A DNA stretch of 64,000 nt, taken from contig JAUIEJ010000003.1 in the NCBI GenBank assembly GCA_030428885.1, positions 62,001 to 126,000 on the forward strand. Reading direction: 5' to 3'. A program made the translations under genes and the position numbers. Position 1 is the stretch's first letter, and each line of letters opens with the position of its first letter. This DNA comes from Gemmatimonadota bacterium. GTDB lineage: Bacteria; Gemmatimonadota; Gemmatimonadetes; Longimicrobiales; Gaopeijiaceae. The notes below the pieces were generated by a model. That model was not told where the DNA came from and ran no database searches. It saw only the letters and a list, made by a program, of their open reading frames with translations. This document shows positions 27,322 to 34,944 of the stretch, in pieces.

Positions 27322-28319
27322 GCGCCGAACAGTGGATCGTCGGGGTGGACATCGGCGGCACCAACCTGGTGGTGGGACTCGTCCCCGCTGCCGGGGGCGA
27401 GCCCCGGGGTCTCCGGATCCGGGCCACGGCGGCCGAGCGGGGGCCCGAGGCGGTGGTGACCGACATCGTCCGCATGGCGCGGGAGTCGGTGCGGGAGACG
27501 GGCGAGGAGATGGGGGGGGCGCCCCTCGACGTGGTGGGACTGGGGGCGGGATGCCCCGGCCCCATCGATCGAGCCGCCGGCGTGGTGATCGAAAGCCCCA
27601 ACCTCCAGTGGCGGGAATTCCCCCTACGGGATCGGATCGAGGCCCTGGTGGACTGGCCCGTCACCGTGGACAACGACGCCAACTGCGCCACCTACGGCGA
27701 GTGGTGGCAGGGGGCCGGGCGTGGTGTGTCGTCGCTGGTGGGGGTGACCATCGGCACGGGCATCGGCGGCGGATACATCCTGGACGGGCGCCTGGTCCAC
27801 GGGGCCAGCGACGGGGCGGGGGAGGTGGGCCACACCACGGTCAACGTGTCGGGGCGTCGGTGCGCCTGCGGCAACGACGGCTGCCTCGAGGCCTACGCCT
27901 CGGGTCCGGCCATCGCCAACCGGGCCCGGGAGGGCCTGGCGGCCGGGGGCGACTCCCTCCTGACCCGCCTGGTGGACGGCGAGCTGTCGCGCATCACGGC
28001 GGCCACGGTCTACGAGGCCGTGGTGAGCGGCGACCCCTACGCCACCGAGGTCCTCACCGAGGCGGCGAAATTCCTGGGGGCCGGCATCGCCAATCTCGTG
28101 AACATCCTCAACCCCGAGGCCGTGGTGATCATGGGGGGGGTGACCCGGGCCGGCGAGCACCTCTTCGTGCCGCTGAAGGCCGAGGTGCGGCGCCGCGCCT
28201 TCCGGGCCCTGGTGGAAGCCTGCCGGATCCTCCCGGCCCGACTGCCCGAGACGGCGGGCGTCGTGGGGGCCGCCGGGATCCTGGCCGCGCATCTTTCGGG
28301 GGACCCCTCCACGACATGA
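27318..28319 (+). CDS. ROK-family sugar kinase (glucokinase-like)
   Basis: 333 residues. N-terminal VGVDIGGTNLVVGLV is the ATP phosphate-binding loop, the catalytic aspartate lies in VDNDANCATYGEWW, and the ROK zinc site is GHTTVN..CACGNDGCLE. The most likely reaction is ATP-dependent phosphorylation of glucose or a related hexose or hexosamine. There is no DNA-binding domain, so it is a kinase rather than a ROK repressor. The ATG overlaps the heptosyltransferase stop by 4 bp, and its own stop overlaps the PfkB gene as ATGA. The sugar specificity cannot be read. Confidence 0.9.
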   Translation: MSAEQWIVGVDIGGTNLVVGLVPAAGGEPRGLRIRATAAERGPEAVVTDIVRMARESVRETGEEMGGAPLDVVGLGAGCPGPIDRAAGVVIESPNLQWREFPLRDRIEALVDWPVTVDNDANCATYGEWWQGAGRGVSSLVGVTIGTGIGGGYILDGRLVHGASDGAGEVGHTTVNVSGRRCACGNDGCLEAYASGPAIANRAREGLAAGGDSLLTRLVDGELSRITAATVYEAVVSGDPYATEVLTEAAKFLGAGIANLVNILNPEAVVIMGGVTRAGEHLFVPLKAEVRRRAFRALVEACRILPARLPETAGVVGAAGILAAHLSGDPSTT

Positions 28320-29314
28320 CCACCGCCCGGCGCAAACGGCTCGGGGTGGTGGGGACCCTCGTCTGGGACACCATCCACGCCCGGGAGGGACGAACCGAGC
28401 CCGTGGAGGAGTGGGGAGGCATCGCCTACGCTCTCGGCTCCCTGTCGGCGGCCCTCCCCGACGACTGGGAGGTGGTGCCCCTGGTGAAGGTGGGGGCCGA
28501 CCTCTCGGAGCGGGCCCTCCGGTTCCTCCGGGAGCTGCCCCGGGTGGACGTGGACAGCGGCGTGCTGTCGGTGCCCGAACCCAACAACCGGGTGGAGCTC
28601 CGCTACGTGGATCGGGACCGGCGCACCGAACACCTGAGCGGGGGCGTTCCCCCCTGGCTGTGGGCCGAGCTGGCCCCGGCCGTGCGCACCTGCGACGCAC
28701 TCTACGTCAATTTCATCTCCGGATTCGAGATGACCCTGGACACGGCCCGCTCCCTGCGCGCCGGCTTCCAGGGGCCCACCTACGCCGATCTCCACTCCCT
28801 CTTCATGGGGGTGGAGAAGACCGGTCTGCGGGTGCCCCAGGAGCTTCCGTCGTGGGGGGCCTGGCTGCGGTGCTTCGACGCGGTGCAGATGAACGAGGTG
28901 GAGTTCGACCTCCTGGGGCGGGCGTGGGGCGATTCGTGGCGGCTGGCCGCCGACGTCGTGGGGCCCGAGTTGAAGCTCATCGCCGTGACCCTCGCCGATC
29001 GGGGGGCCGCCTGGGTGGCGGGTCCCGGGTTCGACCCCGATCCCTTCCGGTGGCCCGTCACCCGCCACGCCGTGGGGGTGGCCGGGGCGAGCCGCAGCGG
29101 GCGGGCGGCGCCGGCCCACGGGACCCTCGACGGGGATCCCACCGGTTGCGGAGACGTGTGGGGGGCCGCTTTCTTCGCTCGGCTCCTGGCCGGCGACGGA
29201 CTGGACGGTGCGCTGGTCGCCGCCAACCGTTTCGCCGGCCGCAACGTGCTCCACCGGGGCGCCCGGGGCCTCCACCATCACCTGTTGGGCCGCCTGTCCG
29301 AGAGGGAGCGTTGA
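28316..29314 (+). CDS. PfkB-family carbohydrate/nucleoside kinase
   Basis: 332 residues, ribokinase fold. N-terminal RLGVVGTLVWDTIH and EEWGGIAYALGSLSAAL are the substrate-side motifs. The C-terminal PfkB signature is DGDPTGCGDVWGAAFFARLL, with catalytic Asp in GCGD, where most members have GAGD. The substrate is unclear; the family covers ribose, adenosine, fructose-type and heptose kinases. Heptose is tempting beside waaF, but nothing in the sequence proves it. The start overlaps the ROK gene and the stop overlaps the TTG start of the STAS-GHKL gene, so translation of the set is chained. Confidence 0.85.
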   Translation: MTTARRKRLGVVGTLVWDTIHAREGRTEPVEEWGGIAYALGSLSAALPDDWEVVPLVKVGADLSERALRFLRELPRVDVDSGVLSVPEPNNRVELRYVDRDRRTEHLSGGVPPWLWAELAPAVRTCDALYVNFISGFEMTLDTARSLRAGFQGPTYADLHSLFMGVEKTGLRVPQELPSWGAWLRCFDAVQMNEVEFDLLGRAWGDSWRLAADVVGPELKLIAVTLADRGAAWVAGPGFDPDPFRWPVTRHAVGVAGASRSGRAAPAHGTLDGDPTGCGDVWGAAFFARLLAGDGLDGALVAANRFAGRNVLHRGARGLHHHLLGRLSERER

Positions 29315-30201
29315 ACGTCCTCGCCCTGCCGTCGAGTCTGGATCACCGGAGCGTCGACGACGTCCTCGATGCCGCCGCCCGCGCCCCCGACGGGCGCATC
29401 CTCTTCGACGCCCGCCACGTGCGCTGGGTCGATCCGGCGGGCATGCTGGGGCTGCTCTCCGGCGGCCGGTTCCTTCGGGACCGGAACGGGGTGGCCCCCC
29501 GCCTCCAGCTCCCGGAGCATGCCGACGTCCCGGGCTACATGGCCCGCATGGGGTTCTTCCGGGCGGCCGAGGAGGTGTTCGAACTCGACCAGCGACCTCC
29601 GCGCCGGGCCAAGGGCGACACCGACGTGCTCCTGGAGGTGACGCCCATCACCACCAACAGCGACGTCCACGAGGTGGTGGACCGGGTGCAGCGTTCGGCC
29701 GGGACGATCCTCACCCGGACGCTCCACTACCCCATGACGGCCGTGGTCCAGTTCTCGGTCATTCTCTCGGAGGTCTGCCAGAACATCCTGGAGCACGCCG
29801 AGGCGCCGGGGTGGGTGAGTGCCCAGGCCTACAACTGGCAGAAGCGCCTGGGGCGCCACGTGCTCATCGTGGCGGTGTCCGACCTGGGGCGGGGCTTTCG
29901 GGGCTCCCTGGCCGACGAGCACTCGGCTCGCTTCGGCGATCGCTGGGGCGACGCCACGGCGCTGGAGGCCGCCTTCATCCACGGCCTCACCCGGTTCCCC
30001 GACACGGGCCGCGGGCAGGGCATCCAGCAGATGCGGAAGCAGGTCCGGAAGTGGAACGGGGCCATCGCCATCCGCAGCGGCACGGCGCGCATCGCCGACG
30101 TCCCCGACTGGGACGACTCGCCGCCGCTCCGGGAGGGCATGGCTTCGTTCCCCGGCGCCCACATCCACCTGTTGCTGCCCGGGATGGACGCCCATGGCTG
30201 A
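29311..30201 (+). CDS. STAS-like plus GHKL (HATPase) fusion, anti-sigma-kinase type
   Basis: 296 residues. The first ~95 are STAS-like (RILFDARHVRWVDPAGMLGLL), the fold of anti-sigma-factor antagonists. After a linker, residues about 120-290 form a GHKL ATPase with N-box SEVCQNILEHA (153-163), G1 box DLGRGF (191-196) and G2 box GRGQGI (233-238). No membrane segment and no phospho-acceptor histidine domain are seen, so an RsbW/SpoIIAB-like serine kinase is more likely than a sensor kinase. The TTG start at 29311 overlaps the PfkB stop by 4 bp. The next gene, a STAS protein, overlaps by 8 bp and is the obvious partner. No sigma factor lies nearby; the target is unknown. Confidence 0.75.
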   Translation: MNVLALPSSLDHRSVDDVLDAAARAPDGRILFDARHVRWVDPAGMLGLLSGGRFLRDRNGVAPRLQLPEHADVPGYMARMGFFRAAEEVFELDQRPPRRAKGDTDVLLEVTPITTNSDVHEVVDRVQRSAGTILTRTLHYPMTAVVQFSVILSEVCQNILEHAEAPGWVSAQAYNWQKRLGRHVLIVAVSDLGRGFRGSLADEHSARFGDRWGDATALEAAFIHGLTRFPDTGRGQGIQQMRKQVRKWNGAIAIRSGTARIADVPDWDDSPPLREGMASFPGAHIHLLLPGMDAHG

Positions 30202-30772
30202 CCGGGCTCCCGACCCCATCCGCATCGACGTCGGCGCGCTGGTCCAGCGCTCGGTGGCGTCGCTCTACGCCCACCTCGTGACCCGTCCCACGGGGCGCGC
30301 CGTCCGCCTGGCCATCGAGACCCAGCTCGCCGAGGCCGGCGAACCCACCGTCTCCCTCATCGACCTCACGGAAGTCACGATCCTGGACTTCTCCTGCGCC
30401 GACGAGGTGGTGGCCAAGCTCCTGCAGCGCTTCCTGGGCGCCGATCGCCCCCGGAACGCCTTCTTCGTCTTCCGGGGCGTCCAGGTGCGCCATCGGGACC
30501 CCATGGAGGCGGTCCTGGAGCGCCAATCCCTCGTGGCCGTGGCCCAGCGGGAGGATGGAGGGTTCGAGCTGCTCGGGCCCGCCACGCCGGCGGAGCGAGA
30601 CGCCTGGCACCGGGTGGAGCGGGCCGGCCGGATCCCCTCCGACGGGCGGGACCACCATTTCGGCGACCCGAATCTCTCCAGCGGCCTCGCCGGCATTCTC
30701 TCCCGCCGCCTGGTGTTCGAGGCGCCCGGCAGCGGTGATCTCGTGGCCTTGAGCCGCCTCGTCCACGGCTGA
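30194..30772 (+). CDS. STAS-like protein, partner of the GHKL protein
   Basis: 192 residues. The core (about 50-110) has a STAS pattern: VSLIDLTEVTILDFSCADEV, where the serine after the second strand is at the position phosphorylated in SpoIIAA-like antagonists. The N-terminal ~45 residues (DVGALVQRSVASLYAHLVTR) and the C-terminal ~70 are additions that I do not recognise; DUF4325-type STAS-like proteins are a possible relative. It overlaps the STAS-GHKL gene by 8 bp and is followed 13 bp later by a PLP enzyme gene. It is likely the phosphorylatable switch of a partner-switching pair. Confidence 0.65.
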   Translation: MADRAPDPIRIDVGALVQRSVASLYAHLVTRPTGRAVRLAIETQLAEAGEPTVSLIDLTEVTILDFSCADEVVAKLLQRFLGADRPRNAFFVFRGVQVRHRDPMEAVLERQSLVAVAQREDGGFELLGPATPAERDAWHRVERAGRIPSDGRDHHFGDPNLSSGLAGILSRRLVFEAPGSGDLVALSRLVHG

Positions 30773-30785
30773 ACCGGAGTCCCCC

Positions 30786-31949
30786 ATGACCCTGTCCCCC
30801 GACGCCGGCCTCTCCACACTGGGCATCCACGGCGGAGCCGAACCGACCCGCCCCGGAGACCCGGTGGTGCCCCCCCTCGTCCAGAGCGCCACCTTCCACG
30901 GCGGCCGCCGGGACGACGCCCTGCTGTACTCCCGGTACGGCAACAACCCCCTCCAACGGCTGGTGGGGCGGAAGGTGGCGGCGCTGGAGGGCACCGAGGC
31001 GGGGCTGGTGCTGGGAAGCGGGATGGGGGCCATATCGGCCACCCTCCTGGCCCTCACCGAGGCCGGCGACCACATCGTCGCGTCGGAACACCTCTACGGG
31101 GCCACCCGGGAACTCCTGGAGGTGGAGCTCCCCCGCCGGGGCGTGACCACCACCTTCGTGGACCCGGATCGGTCCGGCGCCTGGGCCGACGCCGCCGAGG
31201 AGCGGACCCGGGTGTTCTACCTGGAGGCCCCCACCAACCCCACGCTCCGGGTGGTGGACCCCCGGGCCGTGGTGGCCCAGGCCCGGGGACGGGACGTCAC
31301 CGTGGTCATGGACGCCACCTTCGCCACTCCGGTGAACCTGCGGCCCGCGGCCCTGGGCGTGGACGTGGTGATCCATTCGGCCACCAAGTACATGGGCGGC
31401 CACTCCGACGTCATCGCCGGCGTGGTGGCGGGGTCGGAGGCCACGGTGGACGCGGTCACCACCATGATGAAGCGGTACGGGGCCGCCGCCGATCCCCACA
31501 TGGTCTGGCTCCTGGACCGGGGGCTGCGCACCCTCGACGTCCGGGTGCGACGGCACAACACCAACGCCCTGGCCGTGGCCCGCTTCCTGGAGGGGCGGCC
31601 CGAGGTGGCTCGGGTGCTCTATCCCGGCCTCGAGTCCCACCCCGACCACGCCCTCGCCGCCGACCTCCTCCTGGGGGCCGGGGGCATGGTGTCGTTCGTG
31701 GTGAACGGGGGCGGCGAGGCGGCCGACCGGGTCATGGACGGCCTGGAATTGATCCACGTCGCCCCGTCGCTGGGGGGGGTGGAGAGCCTGGTGAGCCAGC
31801 CCCGCTACACCTCCCATCGGGCCATGGACGAAGCCCGGCGCACCGCCCTGGGGATTCCCGACGGATTCCTGCGGCTCTCGGTGGGCATCGAGGATCCCCA
31901 CGATCTGACCGCCGACCTGGGTCGGGCGCTGGAACGCGCCTTCGACTAG
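30786..31949 (+). CDS. Cys/Met-metabolism PLP enzyme (cystathionine gamma-synthase/lyase or methionine gamma-lyase type)
   Basis: 387 residues. The fold-type-I transsulfuration family is clear: YSRYGNNPLQRLVGRKVAALEG at the N-terminus, the cofactor-stacking tyrosine in EHLYGATREL, DATFATP and the PLP lysine K201 in HSATKYMGGHSD. The reaction could be cystathionine gamma-synthase, gamma-lyase, O-acetylhomoserine sulfhydrylase or methionine gamma-lyase; motifs do not decide. A second paralogue lies at 53.9-55.0 kb. CCGGAG sits before the ATG. It is the last gene of the lepA operon by spacing (13 bp). Confidence 0.85.
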   Translation: MTLSPDAGLSTLGIHGGAEPTRPGDPVVPPLVQSATFHGGRRDDALLYSRYGNNPLQRLVGRKVAALEGTEAGLVLGSGMGAISATLLALTEAGDHIVASEHLYGATRELLEVELPRRGVTTTFVDPDRSGAWADAAEERTRVFYLEAPTNPTLRVVDPRAVVAQARGRDVTVVMDATFATPVNLRPAALGVDVVIHSATKYMGGHSDVIAGVVAGSEATVDAVTTMMKRYGAAADPHMVWLLDRGLRTLDVRVRRHNTNALAVARFLEGRPEVARVLYPGLESHPDHALAADLLLGAGGMVSFVVNGGGEAADRVMDGLELIHVAPSLGGVESLVSQPRYTSHRAMDEARRTALGIPDGFLRLSVGIEDPHDLTADLGRALERAFD

Positions 31950-31955
31950 AATCCC

Positions 31956-31985
31956 GGCACAATCGGTGGGGTGCGGCGGTATCAT
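31956..31985 (+). promoter_or_regulatory. Putative promoter of the first plug-protein gene
   Basis: GGCACA (31956-31961) and TATCAT (31980-31985) are 18 bp apart; the -10 matches consensus at five of six positions. The leader (from about 31992) contains a GGGGCC (31995-32000)/GGCCCC (32005-32010) hairpin before the ATG at 32035. Confidence 0.4.
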
Positions 31986-32034
31986 GCGGGTCCAGGGGCC
32001 GGCGGGCCCCTCCCGTTCCACCAGCACCCGATCC

Positions 32035-33477
32035 ATGCGTCTTCGGTCTTCTCTTCTCCGTTCCGCCCGCTGGGGCGCCGCCACCGTTCTCGCCCTGACG
32101 GCCCTGTCCGCGGCGGCGCCGGCGTCGGCCCAATCCGTGGTGGGCTCCCTGGTGAGCGCCGACGACGGCGCGCCCCTCGTCGACGTCCAGGTGGTGCTCC
32201 TGAGCATGGACGGCGTTCCCGTGGCCGACACCCGCTCCGACGGCGAGGGCCGATTCGAGCTGCGGGCGCCCTCGGAGGGAGACTACATGGTGCTTCTGGA
32301 CCAGCCCGGGTACGCCAACCAGTTGTCCGGCGCCCTCTCCCTCACCGAAGCGGCGCCGGCGCGTCTCGACCTCACGGTGGCGGTGCAGCGGGTGGGGGAG
32401 ACGGGGGTCACCCTGGACACCCTGGAGGGCGCGGCCCTCCTCCAGGCCGCCATCGCCGACGCCTGCCGGGACGAGTTCGTGCCGGCCTTCCACGGCATCC
32501 TCTTCGGCGCCATCCGGGACGAGTCCACGGGCACGCCCATTCCCGGCGCCGGGGCCCGTCTCCGGTGGCGGGAGGCGGGCATCGGCGTGCCTCCCTCCGA
32601 AGCCCGGGCGGGCTCCGACGATTCGGGGGCGTATCTGATCTGCGACGCCCCGGCCTCCCGCACCATCGAGATCCGGGCGGACCTCCAGGGCATCGATGGC
32701 GAGGCTCAGGACGTCACCCTCACCGCCGGCACCATGCGGCGCCTCGATCTGTTCATTCCCCTGAGCGATCCGAGCCAGGGCGGCAACCTCCTGGGTCGGG
32801 TCCTGGACTCCAGGAACGGCAATCCCCTCACCGGCGCCCGGGTCCATCTCCGGGAGGCGGACCGGGACGCCGTCACCAACGAGCGCGGCGTGTTCGTGCT
32901 CCGGGACGTGACGTCGGGCCCGGACGTGATCACCATCGAGATGCTGGGCTACGCCGACCAGGAGCAGGTGATCCAGGTGTTGGGCGGGCGGGCCCAGGAC
33001 GTGGAGATCCGTCTCACCACCGAACCCATCGAACTCCAGCCCATGCTGGTGGAGGTCCGGCCCCGGAGCTGGTTCTCCGACCGGGCCGACCTGGAGACCC
33101 GCATGCTCTCGGGCAACGGGGTGATCTTCGCCCGGGAGGACCTGGAGGAGTTCCAGCCCCGGGTGCTGGGCGACGTCATGCGCCAGGTTCCCGGGGCCCA
33201 GGTGCGCACCACCGGAAGCCCCATGTCCGGCACCTGGTCGGTCCAGTTCCGGGGAGCCGCCAACATGCTCAACCAGGCGTGCAATCCGGTGATCTGGCTC
33301 GACGGGACCAAACTCGGCAACGACCCCGTGGTCTTCCGGGAGATCCTGGGCCCCGAAATCGACGCCGTGGAGGTGTACCGTGGAGCCGCCGAAGTGCCCG
33401 GGGAGTTCTCCGGAGGCGACGCCCGGTGCGGGGTCGTCGTGGTGTGGACCCGGCGGGGGCGCATCATCGGCGACTGA
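32035..33477 (+). CDS. Secreted carboxypeptidase-regulatory/TonB-plug protein, paralogue 1
   Basis: 480 residues. The signal peptide ends at about 33 (ASAQ). Three carboxypeptidase-regulatory-like beta-sandwiches follow (about 35-118, 155-240 and 250-330), for example GRVLDSRNGNPLTGARVHL. A TonB-receptor plug-like domain (about 360-470) closes the protein, with VLGDVMRQVPGAQV and DAVEVYRGAAEVP. No beta-barrel follows, so it is not a complete receptor. Four cysteines (C144, C203, C416, C465) are shared with the two downstream paralogues. The start at ATG 32035 gives a proper signal peptide; the GTG at 31966 would not. It may be a periplasmic or outer-membrane accessory protein; the function is unknown. 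Confidence 0.8.
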   Translation: MRLRSSLLRSARWGAATVLALTALSAAAPASAQSVVGSLVSADDGAPLVDVQVVLLSMDGVPVADTRSDGEGRFELRAPSEGDYMVLLDQPGYANQLSGALSLTEAAPARLDLTVAVQRVGETGVTLDTLEGAALLQAAIADACRDEFVPAFHGILFGAIRDESTGTPIPGAGARLRWREAGIGVPPSEARAGSDDSGAYLICDAPASRTIEIRADLQGIDGEAQDVTLTAGTMRRLDLFIPLSDPSQGGNLLGRVLDSRNGNPLTGARVHLREADRDAVTNERGVFVLRDVTSGPDVITIEMLGYADQEQVIQVLGGRAQDVEIRLTTEPIELQPMLVEVRPRSWFSDRADLETRMLSGNGVIFAREDLEEFQPRVLGDVMRQVPGAQVRTTGSPMSGTWSVQFRGAANMLNQACNPVIWLDGTKLGNDPVVFREILGPEIDAVEVYRGAAEVPGEFSGGDARCGVVVVWTRRGRIIGD

Positions 33478-33591
33478 GGCCCGGGAGAAGGGGGACTCCG
33501 GTCCGACACGTGTAGTAGGCTGGCGCGAACCGGGGGGTGGATCCTACTCTGGATCACGCGCGCACTCTGCGACCTCCCTCCGGAGCCCGCC

Positions 33592-34944
33592 ATGTCGCCC
33601 TCCTCACGCCGGCTCGTTCGCCCCGCTGTGATGGCTGCAGTGGGACTCGCCGCCTCGCTTCCCTGCGGGGCCCAGACCATCTCGGGGGCGGTGCGCAGCG
33701 ACGGGTCGGGGGCCGTCCTCCCGGGGGCCACGGTGCGCCTCCTGGACGAGGACGATCGCGAACTGGCCCGGGTTCGGGCCGACGCCGACGGGCGTTTCGC
33801 GGTGCGGGTCGACGAGGCCGGGCGGTACTTCGTCCTGGTGGAGGCCCCGGGGTACGCCGCCACCCTCTCCGACCCCATTCCGGTCCAGGGCCGGGGACTC
33901 GTGGACCTCCCGGTGCGGATGGTCCGGCTGGGGACCCCGGTGGAGCCCGTGGCCGTGGTGGAGGCCGCCGACCTGGCCCGGGCCTGTGGGGCCCGGACGG
34001 GGCGGGGGGAGGGAGGCATCGTGGTCGGGCAGGTGCGGGACGCGGACGGGGGCACCCTCCGGGGCGTCTGGGTCAGCGCCGAATGGCGCAGCGGGGGACT
34101 GCCCGTTCGGCGGGAGGTGCGCTCCGGCGTCGACGGCCTGTACTTCTTCTGCGGGCTGCCCGCCGGATCCGCCGTCACGCTCCGGGCCGCGGCCACCGAC
34201 CGGGTGGGGCCCGGAACCCCGGTCACCCTCCACGCCGACGCCGTACACCGGTTCGACGTGGCGCTCCCGGAGCGCGTGTCAGACCGTCCCGGTCGGGTGC
34301 TGGGCCGCATCGTCGACGTGGGGACCGGCGAGGGGCTGGCCTCGGCCGAACTCACCATCCAGGGCACCCGCCTCCGCTTCTGGACCGACACCCACGGTCA
34401 CTTCGCCATGGACTCGGTGCCCCCGGGCCTCCACACGCTCCGGGTGGACCACTTCGCCTACGCGGCCCGGGAGGTGGGGATCGTGGTGGCGCCCGACGGC
34501 GCCCACGGACTCCACGTGCCCATGGCCCACGAGGCCATCGAGCTCGCTCCCGTGGTGGTGACGGTGCGGAGCACCCGGTGGTACGGCGACATGCGCGCCT
34601 TCCAGCGCCGCATGCTCCTGTCGGCGGGGGCGTTCTTCACCCGGGAGGACATCCGCCGCTACCAGCCCACGCGCCTCGTGGATCTGCTCCGGGAGGTGCC
34701 GGGGGTGGACGTCCACGACGGCCCCGAGGGGCCGCCGGTGGTCCGCATGCGCGGACGCACCTGCGACCCCGATCTGGTGGTGGACAAGGTGCGGCGCCGG
34801 GACCGGGCCATCCTCACCGAACTCCGGGGCGAGGACATGGAGGCGGTGGAGGTGTACCGCAGCGCCGCCGAAAACCCCGGCGAGGTCGTGGGCTCGGCGG
34901 CGTGCGGTGCGATCCTCGTGTGGACCCGGCGATCCGTGGTCTGA
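33592..34944 (+). CDS. Secreted carboxypeptidase-regulatory/TonB-plug protein, paralogue 2
   Basis: 450 residues. The signal peptide ends near 28 (CGAQ). Three regulatory-like beta-sandwiches lie at about 29-112, 142-228 and 235-315. The plug-like domain is at about 335-445, with RLVDLLREVPGVDV and EAVEVYRSAAENPGE. Conserved cysteines are C132, C187, C391 and C438, aligning with the other two paralogues; there is no barrel. GGAG precedes ATG 33592. It ends at TGA overlapping the next ATG by one base (TGATG), so paralogue 3 is translationally coupled. The 114-bp gap before it holds an AGTAGG/CCTACT inverted repeat (33514-33519 and 33543-33548). Confidence 0.8.
   Translation: MSPSSRRLVRPAVMAAVGLAASLPCGAQTISGAVRSDGSGAVLPGATVRLLDEDDRELARVRADADGRFAVRVDEAGRYFVLVEAPGYAATLSDPIPVQGRGLVDLPVRMVRLGTPVEPVAVVEAADLARACGARTGRGEGGIVVGQVRDADGGTLRGVWVSAEWRSGGLPVRREVRSGVDGLYFFCGLPAGSAVTLRAAATDRVGPGTPVTLHADAVHRFDVALPERVSDRPGRVLGRIVDVGTGEGLASAELTIQGTRLRFWTDTHGHFAMDSVPPGLHTLRVDHFAYAAREVGIVVAPDGAHGLHVPMAHEAIELAPVVVTVRSTRWYGDMRAFQRRMLLSAGAFFTREDIRRYQPTRLVDLLREVPGVDVHDGPEGPPVVRMRGRTCDPDLVVDKVRRRDRAILTELRGEDMEAVEVYRSAAENPGEVVGSAACGAILVWTRRSVV

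Noticed and set aside
27318-28319. ROK-family transcriptional repressor
   Set aside because: There is no N-terminal helix-turn-helix; the protein starts directly with the ATP-binding loop.
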